Source: Acetofilamentum sp. (GTDB taxonomy: Bacteria; Bacteroidota; Bacteroidia; Bacteroidales; DYOH01). Taken from it: a stretch of 50,016 nt of DNA. The position numbers and the translations under genes were made by a program. Positions 34,680 through 43,989 of the stretch are shown piece after piece. Numbering within the stretch: the stretch's first letter is position 1; the number at the start of each line of letters is the position of its first letter. Location: positions 1-50,016 of the forward strand of contig DYOH01000015.1 of assembly GCA_020720625.1 (NCBI GenBank), read 5' to 3'. The notes under the pieces are model-generated. The model did not search any database, was not told the DNA's origin, and worked only from the letters and a program-made list of their open reading frames with translations.

Positions 34680-35681
34680 CTATTTTACTGCTTGATTGGC
34701 TGTAATGGCCACCAAATTAACAATATCGCTAACTGAACATCCTCTTGATAAATCATTTATCGGGGCTGCCATGCCTTGCAATACGGGCCCAATAGCTTCG
34801 GCATTGGCCATGCGCTGTACTAGCTTGTAGGCAATATTGCCGCTTTGCAAATCAGGGAATACCAATACGTTGGCTTTGCCTGCAATTGCACTTCCCGGTG
34901 CTTTAGATTGACCAATGGCGGGTATAATAGCCGCATCAGCTTGCAGTTCGCCTTCAATTTGCATTTCGGGAGCCATTTCTCTGGCAATTTTTGTGGCCTC
35001 TACAACTTTATCAACCATTGCATGGCTTGCGCTGCCCTTGGTAGAGAAGCTTAGCATGGCAATCCGGGGTTCAAATCCGGCAATTGCTTTGGTTGTTTTT
35101 CCGGTAGCAACAGCAATTTCTGCTAATTCTCTGGCTGTTGGGTCGGGATGAACGGCACAATCGGCAAATACCATGATACCGTTTTCTCCAAACTGATTAT
35201 TTTCTAATAGCATAATAAATGCGCCTGAAACTACAGATATTCCGGGGGCGGTTTTTACATATTGAAATGCTGGCCGCAACACATTGCCTGTGGCATTCAT
35301 CGCACCTGCTACTTCTCCATCGGCATCGCCGGCTTTAATCATGAGAACTGCCAAATATAACGGATCTTCGATTAATTTGATGGCTTCATCGCGGGTTAAT
35401 CCTTTAGATTTTCTGATTTCCAGCATCAGATTTACATAAGACTCCTTTTTTTCGTGTTGAATTGGATCTACAATATGTGCTTTTTCCAAAACATAGTTAA
35501 ATCCTTTTGCTGTAGCTTCTTGCCTTATTTTATCGGGATTTCCGATTAGCGTAATTTGCGCTAAACCTTCAGCGAGCACAATATTGGCAGCTTCGAGCGT
35601 ACGAGGTTCTAAGCCTTCGGGCAACACAATATGTTTATTGTGTTTTTTTGCATTTGATTTTATTTGTTCTAATAAATTCAT
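34680..35681 (-). CDS. pta: phosphate acetyltransferase, short form
   Basis: A 333-residue enzyme converting acetyl-CoA and phosphate to acetyl phosphate. It has only the catalytic PTA domain, without the N-terminal regulatory DRTGG part of long Pta. VLPEGLEPRTLEAA opens the fold. GAMNATGNVLRPAFQYVKT and QGMAAPINDLSRGCSVSDIV are typical, the latter near the C-terminus. It is first in the operon with a convincing promoter about 125 bases upstream. Confidence 0.94.
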   Translation of the reverse strand: MNLLEQIKSNAKKHNKHIVLPEGLEPRTLEAANIVLAEGLAQITLIGNPDKIRQEATAKGFNYVLEKAHIVDPIQHEKKESYVNLMLEIRKSKGLTRDEAIKLIEDPLYLAVLMIKAGDADGEVAGAMNATGNVLRPAFQYVKTAPGISVVSGAFIMLLENNQFGENGIMVFADCAVHPDPTARELAEIAVATGKTTKAIAGFEPRIAMLSFSTKGSASHAMVDKVVEATKIAREMAPEMQIEGELQADAAIIPAIGQSKAPGSAIAGKANVLVFPDLQSGNIAYKLVQRMANAEAIGPVLQGMAAPINDLSRGCSVSDIVNLVAITANQAVK

Positions 35682-35807
35682 GTGTTTATAATTAGATAAT
35701 TAGTTCTTTATTCTGTATAAATATTCATCGTTTGGAGTGTTTTATAAAAAAAACTATTGTAGAAAACTTCTTATTCTATATTTACTTTAAGTGCTCTTTT
35801 TTATGCA

Positions 35808-35837
35808 CAAATTTACTTATTTTCTGATTCAATTCAA
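35808..35837 (-). promoter_or_regulatory. promoter of the pta operon
   Basis: On the minus strand TTG (35837-35835) precedes TAAATTTG (35815-35808) with a 19-bp spacer. Both match the Bacteroidota -33/-7 promoter consensus, which makes this the best promoter in the window. It predicts an untranslated leader of roughly 120 bases. Confidence 0.6.
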
Positions 35838-35947
35838 TGGAGTTCAAATGATTTAAGTCAGCAATAATAATGTTGTTTAACAATGGCACGCTATTTGATT
35901 TACAAAATCAGCAACAAGTTCTTTCATGGTAGCAACAAGAATTTTAG

Positions 35948-35972
35948 CCCGAAACGTCGGGCTTTTTTTTTG
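35948..35972 (+). terminator. plus-directed hairpin with T-run, no plus-strand gene upstream
   Basis: AGCCCGA pairs with TCGGGCT around an AACG loop and is followed by about nine T on the plus strand. The minus side lacks a T-run. Neighbouring genes both run on the minus strand, so what it terminates is unclear. A small plus-strand RNA is possible. Confidence 0.6.
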
Positions 35973-36746
35973 CTATAAAAGCTCAAAATTATCTCTATTG
36001 GATAATACCGGAAAATATGTTCTATACTTTTGCAGCTCAGCCTTATCCAATGTAATTGTCTTAACTGTTTCTTTATCTTCAGCCTTAAAAATAATCTCAC
36101 CTATTGGATTCAACATAAGCGAATTACCAACATATTCATAAGGATTTCCGTCGGTACCAATGCGGTTAACGCCCAGAGTAAAACACTGATTTTCAATAGC
36201 TCTTGCATTTAAAAGGATATTCCAATTTTCGCGACGAGCTTTTGGCCAATTGGCAACATATATCAGTAAATCGTAATCTTCGACATTCCTTGCCCATACC
36301 GGAAAGCGCAAGTCGTAGCAAATTTGGGGTTTGATTTTCCAATCTAAAAAATCGATAATTATTCTTTCGTTTCCTGCTTCAAAATTTTTATGCTCATCCG
36401 ACAAAATAAATAGATGTTTTTTATCATAAAACTTGATGGATTCATCGGGATAGGCAAAAATTAAGCGATTATAAAATTTATTATTTTCGGTAATTGCCAA
36501 ACTGCCTGTAATGGCCATATTTTTTGATTTTGCCATTTTTTGCATCCAAGTTACCGTTTCACCGTCCATTTCTTCGGCGGTTTCTGTTGCTTGCATCGAA
36601 AAACCTGTATTAAACATTTCGGGCAAAACCAATAAATCTGATGGCTCCATTTTTTCAATCAGTTTTTCATACCTAAACAAATTTTCTGTAGTATTACACC
36701 AAAGTACATCACTTTGTATAAAACTAATTCTCAGCAAATTACTCAT
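35973..36746 (-). CDS. nitrilase-family amidase, omega-amidase/YafV-like
   Basis: A 257-residue carbon-nitrogen hydrolase. The catalytic Glu lies in VLPEMFNTGFSM, the Lys in YDKKHLF and the Cys in PQICYDLRFPVW. The CYDLRFP and NRIGTDGN segments match the YafV/omega-amidase group, which hydrolyses 2-oxoglutaramate or 2-oxosuccinamate, a repair step after glutamine transaminases. Length is standard. Its 5' end overlaps the protease gene by 8 bases, so the pair is probably an operon. Confidence 0.88.
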   Translation of the reverse strand: MSNLLRISFIQSDVLWCNTTENLFRYEKLIEKMEPSDLLVLPEMFNTGFSMQATETAEEMDGETVTWMQKMAKSKNMAITGSLAITENNKFYNRLIFAYPDESIKFYDKKHLFILSDEHKNFEAGNERIIIDFLDWKIKPQICYDLRFPVWARNVEDYDLLIYVANWPKARRENWNILLNARAIENQCFTLGVNRIGTDGNPYEYVGNSLMLNPIGEIIFKAEDKETVKTITLDKAELQKYRTYFPVLSNRDNFELL

Positions 36747-37974
36747 TATAAAGGGCTTTAATTCGTTGGTATAATGTAGGATGCGAATAGTTTAAAAATA
36801 CATACCATCTGTGTGGAGTGAGGTTGCTCAGACTTTTTTGCGATAATTTTTTTAAAGCGGAAATTAGGGATTCTGCATTATAGTATTTGGCCGCGAATGC
36901 ATCTGCCTGATATTCGTTCTTACGCGACAACTTATTCATGAAAATTCCGATTATCAGACTAATGGGACTATACAAAATGCCAAAACTAATCAGCGCAATG
37001 TGAATTTTACCGGTTTCGACTCCCAAGGCCTGTGAAAAGACAGGATATTGCAAAAAAAGAGAGAGCAGATAGAGCATTATACCGCTATAAATCAACGAAA
37101 TAAAAATTGAGCTAATCACATGTTTATGCTTGTAATGGCCAATTTCGTGCGCCAAAACGGCAATAATCTCATCGCTACTTAAATCGCTGATTAAGGTATC
37201 GTAAAGCACGATTCTTTTTTTGGGGCCAAAACCTGTAAAATAGGCATTAGCCTTGGTAGAACGCTTTGAACCATCAATTACATAAATATCTCTAATTTGA
37301 AATCCCACATGCTGCGCAAATTTCTCAAGCTCAGTGCGCAATTCGCCTTGTTGGAGCGGTGTTTGCTTATTAAAAAGTGGTACTATTAAATTACTGTAAA
37401 ACAAAGTCATAAACAAAGAGAAAGCGCTAAAAGCCATCCATGCGTAAATCCAGAAATACTGCTGAAACTGTTGATAAAACCACACCAAAAGATAAATCAA
37501 CATACCTCCTAAAATAACGGTAAGTAAAACAGATTTTATTGCATCGAGAAAAAATGTTTTTTTGGAGGTTTTGTTAAATCCATATTCTTCTTCAACAACA
37601 AAGGTGTGATACCAGGAAAAGGGTAAATCAAGCAGTGCACTTGCCAACATAAGTGCCAACAAATATGCTGTTGCTAAAAACATTGGATTTTGAATATAAG
37701 TTAGCAAGAAATTATCAAGAAAGGCAAATCCACCCAAAAAAAGCATTAACAGGATAATCACAAACGAAAAAATCTCATGTATCAATCCAAAACCGGCATT
37801 GGTTTTCAGGTATTTCTGATTCTTTGCATATTCCGCCTGATTATAAATATCTGAAAGCAAAGTAGGTATTGGTTCAGAAAAACTTTTGCGGTTAAGGTAA
37901 TCAACCAGCTGCTCAAAAACAAATCCGGCAAAAAGGATAGAGATGATTATAAAAAAAACAAGGTCTGGAGTCAT
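36739..37974 (-). CDS. M48-family membrane metalloprotease (Ste24-like)
   Basis: A 411-residue membrane protease. The zinc motif is LAHEIGHYKHKH, and the third ligand Glu lies in KNEYQADAFAAKYY. Six or more hydrophobic segments lie at about 5-20, 65-85, 95-115, 145-170, 175-195 and 285-340. GFGPKKRIVLYDTLI and the C-terminal HPTLYQRIKAL are typical for Ste24/CAAX-type M48 proteins, which degrade or mature membrane proteins. It is the first gene of a two-gene operon. Confidence 0.9.
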   Translation of the reverse strand: MTPDLVFFIIISILFAGFVFEQLVDYLNRKSFSEPIPTLLSDIYNQAEYAKNQKYLKTNAGFGLIHEIFSFVIILLMLFLGGFAFLDNFLLTYIQNPMFLATAYLLALMLASALLDLPFSWYHTFVVEEEYGFNKTSKKTFFLDAIKSVLLTVILGGMLIYLLVWFYQQFQQYFWIYAWMAFSAFSLFMTLFYSNLIVPLFNKQTPLQQGELRTELEKFAQHVGFQIRDIYVIDGSKRSTKANAYFTGFGPKKRIVLYDTLISDLSSDEIIAVLAHEIGHYKHKHVISSIFISLIYSGIMLYLLSLFLQYPVFSQALGVETGKIHIALISFGILYSPISLIIGIFMNKLSRKNEYQADAFAAKYYNAESLISALKKLSQKSLSNLTPHRWYVFLNYSHPTLYQRIKALYNE

Positions 37975-37991
37975 ACTTTAAAATTATTATG

Positions 37992-37999
37992 CAAAACTA
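37992..37999 (-). promoter_or_regulatory. -7 box of the M48 protease operon
   Basis: The minus strand reads TAGTTTTG, an exact TAnnTTTG box, 17 bases before the protease ATG. The -33 element is not clear. Confidence 0.4.
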
Positions 38000-38160
38000 G
38001 TAATTGTATAGCTTGTATGATGCATTTTTTTTTGTTAAAAAGCTGTCAAAATCAAAGAGAACTATTAACTTTAAGGCATAAATTAAATATACATTTTCGC
38101 GCCTGTAAAGCTTTTTTTTTATAAAACTAATTGATATATAAAAAATAAAACTGTGATTAA

Positions 38161-38763
38161 ATGAAAAAAACAATACTTATTTCGATTATAGTGATTATAG
38201 TGGCAGCGCTGCTAATCAATTACTTAATGCCATCTTGCCTAAAACAGCAAGAACAAAAAATTGCAAATCTGGAAACAGTAATCCAAAATTTAAAGAAAGA
38301 AACAATGCCATTGGCATTTCAAATTTCCGGGAGAACAGATTCAACAATTAGTTTTGGCATAAAATTTCTGGATGAAAATGGAAATGAAGTTTCAAAATAT
38401 CAACAAACTATTAAAGGCCGAGAGTTATTTTTTGATTTCTTTAATGTAAAGGAAGGAAATAATTATCTTGCTTTTCCGGATAAGGTTTTCTCTGATGCCG
38501 TTTCTCCAAGCCAAGGCATTGATTTAAAGCCACTTTACGAAAAGGATGGTTTTCCGATGATATATCAATCGGAAAACATTAGCGAAGAAGTTAGAAAATC
38601 GCTGATTGACTTGTTTGCTACTGTAAAATCAGGCGACGCAGGAAATAGAGACCAGTTTGGTAATGCTGTGCACGATTTGGATGGGATTAAAACTTTTGAA
38701 CCTGGCATTACATATCAAATTATTACACACACCAAAGGTGGTATAGAGATTATAGAAAAATAA
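38161..38763 (+). CDS. membrane-anchored protein of unknown function, paralogue 1
   Basis: No family recognised. The 200 residues comprise one membrane anchor (4-22), a short coiled-coil stretch (about 30-48) and a soluble domain with IKGRELFFDFFNV, FPDKVFSDAVSPSQGIDL, PMIYQSE, FGNAVHD and HTKGGIEI. The same blocks in the same order occur in the next gene. Topology suggests the domain is periplasmic. The two genes lie 21 bases apart and are probably co-transcribed. Confidence 0.75.
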   Translation: MKKTILISIIVIIVAALLINYLMPSCLKQQEQKIANLETVIQNLKKETMPLAFQISGRTDSTISFGIKFLDENGNEVSKYQQTIKGRELFFDFFNVKEGNNYLAFPDKVFSDAVSPSQGIDLKPLYEKDGFPMIYQSENISEEVRKSLIDLFATVKSGDAGNRDQFGNAVHDLDGIKTFEPGITYQIITHTKGGIEIIEK

Positions 38764-38784
38764 ATAAATAGACAAACACAAACT

Positions 38785-39720
38785 ATGGAAAATTCACTCG
38801 AAATATTGCATCAAATCAATTGGTTTTTAAAACCCGTTTCCGATTTTCTAATTTTTTTGGTTGGAACAAATGTGGGCAGGGTTATTTTATTTTTATCATT
38901 TGCCTTATATTTTGTTATCACTTTTGTTCATTCTGTCAATTACAGAAAATCTATGGGAAGAAATTCTTCCGGATATGGCTCTGGATTTCTTCCTTTTCAA
39001 ACCAAGGTATATTTATTTTTTAGGGATTTATTCAATCCTATTCTAAAAATAATAATTCATTTACCTGTAGTATTGGGTGTTTTGCTGGCCTTAGGTATTT
39101 TAGTCGGAGTTTCGGAAGCATTGCAGGGCACTCAAGAGTTTTTTAATAACCATAAGCGGATAGAGCAACTAACAACCGTGGTAAAACACCTTGACAAGCG
39201 CTATAAAGTGGCCTCGGTAAAAATTGAGAAGATTGATTATGTGAACTTTACAACTCGCATGGAAATTGAATTTTACGGCAACAGCTTAACATCAGAAGCG
39301 CAGAAAAAACAAAGCATTTTGATTAAAGGCTTTGATATTTACTTTGATGCAATGGTTTTAAATTTTGATTATTCAGGCATTGCAGAAGGAAATAAAACAA
39401 ATTTAGTGCTTCCTTACCGTGTTTTTAGCGAGTCGGTTCCGGCCAACGAAGGTATTAAACTAAATTATTATGGTAACGATAGTATTCCGCTGATTTACAA
39501 AAGAGAAGCCAGCGAAATATATGGCATTTCACAGGATGATTATCAAAAAAGAATCTCAGAATTTTCCAGATTAATTTTCGATAAGGAATATGCGCGAAAA
39601 ATGGGTGTAAGAAGCTTTCAAGGTAATGCCGTTCACAAGCGTGTAGCTGAAGGTAAAATATACGAAATTTGGATTGAACAAACCGGGGGACTTGTGCTCA
39701 AACAGACCGAAGTTTTTTAG
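38785..39720 (+). CDS. membrane protein of unknown function, paralogue 2
   Basis: A 311-residue protein with two hydrophobic segments at about 15-47 and 85-110, the second in a Gly/Leu-rich stretch, followed by a soluble domain homologous to the preceding gene. Shared blocks are IKGFDIYFDAM, LPYRVFSESVPANEGIKL, PLIYKRE, FQGNAVHK and EQTGGLVL. The N-terminal half has no counterpart in paralogue 1. Function is unknown. The operon ends at a strong hairpin 20 bases downstream. Confidence 0.75.
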   Translation: MENSLEILHQINWFLKPVSDFLIFLVGTNVGRVILFLSFALYFVITFVHSVNYRKSMGRNSSGYGSGFLPFQTKVYLFFRDLFNPILKIIIHLPVVLGVLLALGILVGVSEALQGTQEFFNNHKRIEQLTTVVKHLDKRYKVASVKIEKIDYVNFTTRMEIEFYGNSLTSEAQKKQSILIKGFDIYFDAMVLNFDYSGIAEGNKTNLVLPYRVFSESVPANEGIKLNYYGNDSIPLIYKREASEIYGISQDDYQKRISEFSRLIFDKEYARKMGVRSFQGNAVHKRVAEGKIYEIWIEQTGGLVLKQTEVF

Positions 39721-39740
39721 TTTTTATTCAATTTTTCACA

Positions 39741-39774
39741 AAAAACGCCGGAATAATAATACTCCGGCGTTTTT
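39741..39774. terminator. bidirectional terminator between convergent genes
   Basis: AAAAACGCCGGA (39741-39752) and TCCGGCGTTTTT (39763-39774) are perfect complements around a 10-base loop. A-run and T-run flanks let it act from both sides: for the paralogue pair and for the polysaccharide locus. Confidence 0.88.
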
Positions 39775-39796
39775 GTTCAATTTCTCTTAGGCCTTT

Positions 39797-41095
39797 TTAA
39801 ATCTGCAAGATATTTTTGTTACTGTTTTTTAATTTTATCATCAGCATTACATAACTTAAACTAAAAATATACACTCCGCTTATTCTCAGCAACATAGATT
39901 CGAAGATAAAGGCTATGAAAATAGCTGCACCAATTTGCAAAATTTCTACTTGCTGCTGTTTTATACCTTTGTAAAAGAACATAAAAAACATCAATAATAG
40001 TAAAAATAAGCCCGATATTCCTGATTGCAATGTTGTTTCAAAAAATTGGTTATGACTGTTGGCTTTTCGTTCTTTAAATGCGATATATCCGCCTTTTTCA
40101 TAGGCATTTAATACATTATCTCTATAATCACCGGTTCCATAACCCAAAAGCCAATTTTTGCCTATTAACTCCAAAGAAGTTTCCCAAATAATTAGTCTAT
40201 CATTTTTACTTTCTGCATTTTGTTCTAATTGTGATTCTTCTGGCATATCAGACATGAATCTTCCGTTGAAAACAAAAATAAAGCCGAATATAACTAGGCC
40301 CACAGAAAGTGCAAGTACATTTCTGCTTCTATTTTTATTATTTGCTACCTGAAAAATTACGCCAACAACAAAAACCACAGCCAAAGCTAAAATAGCTGCG
40401 CGGCTAAGCAAGAGAACAAATATAAATAACAAGAACGATGCGGCAGAATAAAGCAAAATCTGCTTATGCTTTGCAAGCAGAAGCTTTTTTTTAAGGAAAT
40501 AAACACCGATTAAGGCGAGTATGATATATAAGGCAAAATACCCGGGATGCATAAATACGCTCAGGCCGCTATAGGTAAAATAACTGTAACCGCGGGTAAT
40601 GGCATAAAAATGAGACATATTTGCTAACGGATAGGTAAAATGTATGATTTGCCAGGAGCCATCTACAAATTGCACTGATCTATAAAATGCAAAAATAATC
40701 AAATACATGGCAGAAAATAGCACTCCGGCTATAAACATCAGCAATATTGTTTTAAATTTATCATTAAACTTTTGTAGCAAGAAAGGAACAAAAACCGGAA
40801 AAATAAAGAGTCCCAACTGATGGAAAAGTACCTTTGTGCCTCGCTCTAAATTCTCAGAAAATAAGGTAGATAATGCCAGCAAAATAAATAGTAAAACTGG
40901 AATCCAAAGAGCCTTATTTTCGAAATATATTTTTCTAAAACTCTGGTAAAAATTTTTATTGAGCACGGAAAACAATAAAAATCCGCCTAATAAAAAATTA
41001 TTTCGTTGATTATCAAAAGGTAGAAAAAAAATAAAAGCCAGAAAAAAATAATACGATAAGTCTTCAAACTTTTCTTGAATTGTTTTATTCTGCAT
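39797..41095 (-). CDS. O-antigen ligase family membrane protein
   Basis: A 432-residue protein with about eleven hydrophobic segments. The large periplasmic loop contains LLGYGTGDYRDNV and NSHNQFFETTLQSG, the signature of the O-antigen ligase/polymerase (WaaL/Wzy_C) superfamily with its key His. It either links the polysaccharide to its lipid acceptor or polymerises repeat units; the two cannot be separated by eye. It is the last gene of the locus, starting 3 bases after the GT2 stop. Confidence 0.85.
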   Translation of the reverse strand: MQNKTIQEKFEDLSYYFFLAFIFFLPFDNQRNNFLLGGFLLFSVLNKNFYQSFRKIYFENKALWIPVLLFILLALSTLFSENLERGTKVLFHQLGLFIFPVFVPFLLQKFNDKFKTILLMFIAGVLFSAMYLIIFAFYRSVQFVDGSWQIIHFTYPLANMSHFYAITRGYSYFTYSGLSVFMHPGYFALYIILALIGVYFLKKKLLLAKHKQILLYSAASFLLFIFVLLLSRAAILALAVVFVVGVIFQVANNKNRSRNVLALSVGLVIFGFIFVFNGRFMSDMPEESQLEQNAESKNDRLIIWETSLELIGKNWLLGYGTGDYRDNVLNAYEKGGYIAFKERKANSHNQFFETTLQSGISGLFLLLLMFFMFFYKGIKQQQVEILQIGAAIFIAFIFESMLLRISGVYIFSLSYVMLMIKLKNSNKNILQI

Positions 41096-41098
41096 AAG

Positions 41099-41878
41099 CT
41101 AAAATTGAAAATGACACCAAAAATTTTTCAATAAAATCTTTATTCGGTTCCATATTTTAGGAACCAGACGAATAATTGGATAAATAAATGAAACATTCAT
41201 ATTATTTATCTTGAAAGAATCTACAACTTCTTTATTTCTGCTGATAAAACTAGAAAAAACACCGCTTGCACCTCCAACACGCATATTTACCATAAATTTG
41301 TCAAGATAAGCATTGCTAAGTTTATATTTCTCTAAAAATCTAAGCATTAGTTCAAAATCAGCTGCGTAAGTATAACGAATATTAAAAAGCCCGTATTTCT
41401 TGTAAACATCATTTTTTACGAAAAAAGTAGGATGTGGCGGATGCCATCCCTTTGCAAATGAATTAGGCTCATAAGATTTTGTTATCCATGTGCGTACAAT
41501 TATGTCTGTATCATCTTCTTTCACGAAATTCAAATTTCCATATACTATGTCGCAACCGGTTTCTAAAAACTTTTCTACTACTTTAGAAACAACCGAATTG
41601 TCGACATACATATCGTCGGAATTCAGGGTTGCCACTATGTCGCCTGTGGCTAAACTTATCCCTTTGTTCATGGCATCATAAATACCTCGGTCGGGTTCCG
41701 AAACAAATTTGGCTATTCTATCGGAATACGCTGCAATAATGCTTTTTGTGCTATCTGTAGAGTTGCCATCGATTATGATATACTCAATATTTTCATAGTC
41801 CTGATTAAGAACCGATTCAATGGCATCTCTGATATATTTTTGGCTGTTGTAGCAAACAGTTATAATGGATACTTTCAC
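41099..41878 (-). CDS. family 2 glycosyltransferase
   Basis: A 259-residue GT-A fold enzyme. VSIITVCYNSQKYIRDAIES begins it, IIDGNSTDST is the nucleotide site, and TLNSDDMY holds the metal-binding DxD-like motif. PPHPTFFVKNDVYKKYG and YAADFELMLRF are typical of the WcaE/WcaA-like GT2 group. The donor sugar cannot be inferred. The start appears to be GTG 41878. It lies between the ligase and a GT4 gene with 3- and 5-base spacers. Confidence 0.9.
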   Translation of the reverse strand: MKVSIITVCYNSQKYIRDAIESVLNQDYENIEYIIIDGNSTDSTKSIIAAYSDRIAKFVSEPDRGIYDAMNKGISLATGDIVATLNSDDMYVDNSVVSKVVEKFLETGCDIVYGNLNFVKEDDTDIIVRTWITKSYEPNSFAKGWHPPHPTFFVKNDVYKKYGLFNIRYTYAADFELMLRFLEKYKLSNAYLDKFMVNMRVGGASGVFSSFISRNKEVVDSFKINNMNVSFIYPIIRLVPKIWNRIKILLKNFWCHFQF

Positions 41879-41883
41879 TGATT

Positions 41884-42948
41884 TTAAGGTATAAAAATTT
41901 CAAAAAGCCTTTGCTTATGCGTTTCAAGGCTATACAAAGTTTCAAAACGCTTTTTTAAATAATCGCTCAAACGAGCACGTTCTTCATTATTCATATTTAG
42001 CACTTTAAGCATTGCCAATTGTAACTCATCTGCCGAAAGAGGGGCAATAAGCAGAGGATATTCCATTCCGAGCATGTTTTCAATATCGCCAACTTTTGTA
42101 GCAATTACTAGCGTTCCTGCCGCCATGGCCTCCAAGATAACCAATGGTTGTCCTTCGTTATATGAAGGCAAAACCAAACATAAGGCACTTGCTATTTGAT
42201 TAAATTTCTCAAACTCGTTATTTATTATTCCATTTATATGAATATTGGATGTATTAATCTCAAGTAGCTGATTTTTAATTTCTTTAGATGTGAACTGGCC
42301 AAAGCTTCTAAGCCATATTAATTCATTTTTTGATGTAACGATAGCCTGAATTAACTCTCCTATCCCTTTCTCTTTTATGTAGTTGCTTAAAAACAAAAAA
42401 TGTTTTTCTTTACTGATGTTTTGGTTGTATTCCGGAATTTCTATGGAATTGGCTAAAACAGTAAATTTTCGGCTAAATGGTAAATTCCGGTTGATAAATT
42501 TATCAGACAAAAAAATGATTCTATGGGCTGCCCCAAAGATTGCATAACTTACCATTCGATGAAAAAGCTTGCGTTTATAAAAGTCATCAAAATCGCCCCT
42601 GTGAATATGGGTAATAATTTTGGTTTTCGGATTAAGCAGCTTAAACAACAATAACGGTACAGCAGTTTTAAAACAACCGATAAACGACAAGGAAAAGGTG
42701 GAATAAAAATATTTGTACCTATTGTTAAGTGAGTATTTAACAACAAGATAGCTGTACCTAATGAAAGCAATATATTTATTAATCGAGAATTTTCCGTGCT
42801 CTAATAAATCAATATGCTCTTCAATAATGTGAATGTCAAATACAGATTGTAATAAATTAAGGTTGAGCCTATTGGCAATAGGTACTCCATGAATGCTTCT
42901 GGGCGGTAATTCACCGAAAAATAAAATTTTTTGCTTTTTCAAATCCAC
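41884..42948 (-). CDS. family 4 glycosyltransferase
   Basis: A 354-residue GT-B enzyme. ILFFGELPPRSIHGVPIANR is the N-terminal acceptor-side start. LFLSNYIKEKGIGELIQAI and VLPSYNEGQPLVILEAMAAG include the E-x7-E motif that binds the nucleotide sugar. The start is GTG 42948, or TTG two codons later. No ATG lies nearby. Before it there is a 296-base gap without genes, so this gene, the GT2 and the ligase may have their own transcript. Confidence 0.87.
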   Translation of the reverse strand: MDLKKQKILFFGELPPRSIHGVPIANRLNLNLLQSVFDIHIIEEHIDLLEHGKFSINKYIAFIRYSYLVVKYSLNNRYKYFYSTFSLSFIGCFKTAVPLLLFKLLNPKTKIITHIHRGDFDDFYKRKLFHRMVSYAIFGAAHRIIFLSDKFINRNLPFSRKFTVLANSIEIPEYNQNISKEKHFLFLSNYIKEKGIGELIQAIVTSKNELIWLRSFGQFTSKEIKNQLLEINTSNIHINGIINNEFEKFNQIASALCLVLPSYNEGQPLVILEAMAAGTLVIATKVGDIENMLGMEYPLLIAPLSADELQLAMLKVLNMNNEERARLSDYLKKRFETLYSLETHKQRLFEIFIP

Positions 42949-43244
42949 AAATTCAATATTTTATTAATGTGTGAGTTCAATATATATTATATAATCAACC
43001 ACATAGATATGAAATCTTTTAGAAAATAAATTCGGGCGCAAACTTAAATTCTCAAAGATTATCAAATCTTTCAAATGCAATCTAAACTATTTTAAGCAAT
43101 TTCGCCACTACGTGGCTTAAATGTGCAAAAAAATTCGTAATACTACAAAGATATCGCCACTAACGCAGCTAAAAACAAGTATTTGCTTAAGCAAACAAAA
43201 ATCAAACATTTTATAATTTAAACGCCCAATTGAATTAGATTATG
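42949..43244. other. gene-poor gap inside the polysaccharide locus
   Basis: No convincing ORF. It holds a hairpin GCCAC-TAC-GTGGC (43104-43116), a direct repeat TCGCCACTA (43102-43110 and 43154-43162) and a perfect 14-bp palindrome TTTGCTTAAGCAAA (43182-43195). The repeated piece looks like decayed non-coding repeat sequence. Promoters for the downstream genes are likely here, but no clear box was found. Confidence 0.5.
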
Positions 43245-43961
43245 CTAGGTTTTTCGCACAAATTCGTCATAAGTTACCAGATTTTCTGGATATGTTTGAT
43301 GCAGAAAACTAAAAAACGCTTCAAGTTTTGGCCATAATCCAACTTGATCAATTTCCCAGCTATGCCCCCAAATCATGATTTGATAATCAGCATTTTGGGT
43401 TGCCAGATAGTCAATAAAGCTTTTTAGAATTTCAAAATAGTTTTTGTTCCGATGCTTTAATACAAACTGAAATAGTAAAGGACTATGCTTTAATGAATTA
43501 AAGAGCAAAGATTTTACACCTCTATCATAAAAATGAAACGTGGGTTTTATCAGCGCAGGATTCTTTCCGGAATACTTAATATTTCCGGTATCTGCGGTTC
43601 TAACGCTCGCAAACATGCTATGTGCCTGAGATAGAATCGCTTTATTATAAAATCCTCCGGGCAAACAAAAGTGTTTTATTGCTTGGCCGGTAATATTTTC
43701 GAGGTAAATTTGGCCATTTTTCAATTCCGTATATACATTTTCGGGCGGAATTGTTGTGAGATAGACATGCGATTGGGTATGCGCACCTACTTCGAAGCCC
43801 GATTGATGTAATTCGGCGATTTGTTTTGCATTAATTACTACACGTTCAGGATTTTTTTCCGGAATAAAAAACATTCCCGGAATGCTATATTTAGCAGAAA
43901 GTTCCGCAATTTTGAAATCTTCCACTGCCCCATCGTCCCATGAAAAGCTAATTTTCAACAT
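43245..43961 (-). CDS. polysaccharide deacetylase family protein
   Basis: A 238-residue NodB-fold protein. SFSWDDGAVED gives the Asp pair, VGAHTQSHVYL the metal-binding His-x3-His, CLPGGFYN the substrate loop, and WGHSWEID the late His. All expected ligands seem present, so it may remove acetyl groups from a sugar in the locus product. No signal peptide is seen, so it probably acts in the cytoplasm on lipid-linked or nucleotide intermediates. It begins 28 bases after the preceding GT4 stop. Confidence 0.87.
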   Translation of the reverse strand: MLKISFSWDDGAVEDFKIAELSAKYSIPGMFFIPEKNPERVVINAKQIAELHQSGFEVGAHTQSHVYLTTIPPENVYTELKNGQIYLENITGQAIKHFCLPGGFYNKAILSQAHSMFASVRTADTGNIKYSGKNPALIKPTFHFYDRGVKSLLFNSLKHSPLLFQFVLKHRNKNYFEILKSFIDYLATQNADYQIMIWGHSWEIDQVGLWPKLEAFFSFLHQTYPENLVTYDEFVRKT

Positions 43962-43989
43962 ACAAAAAATAAACTTTGAAATAAAGGAA

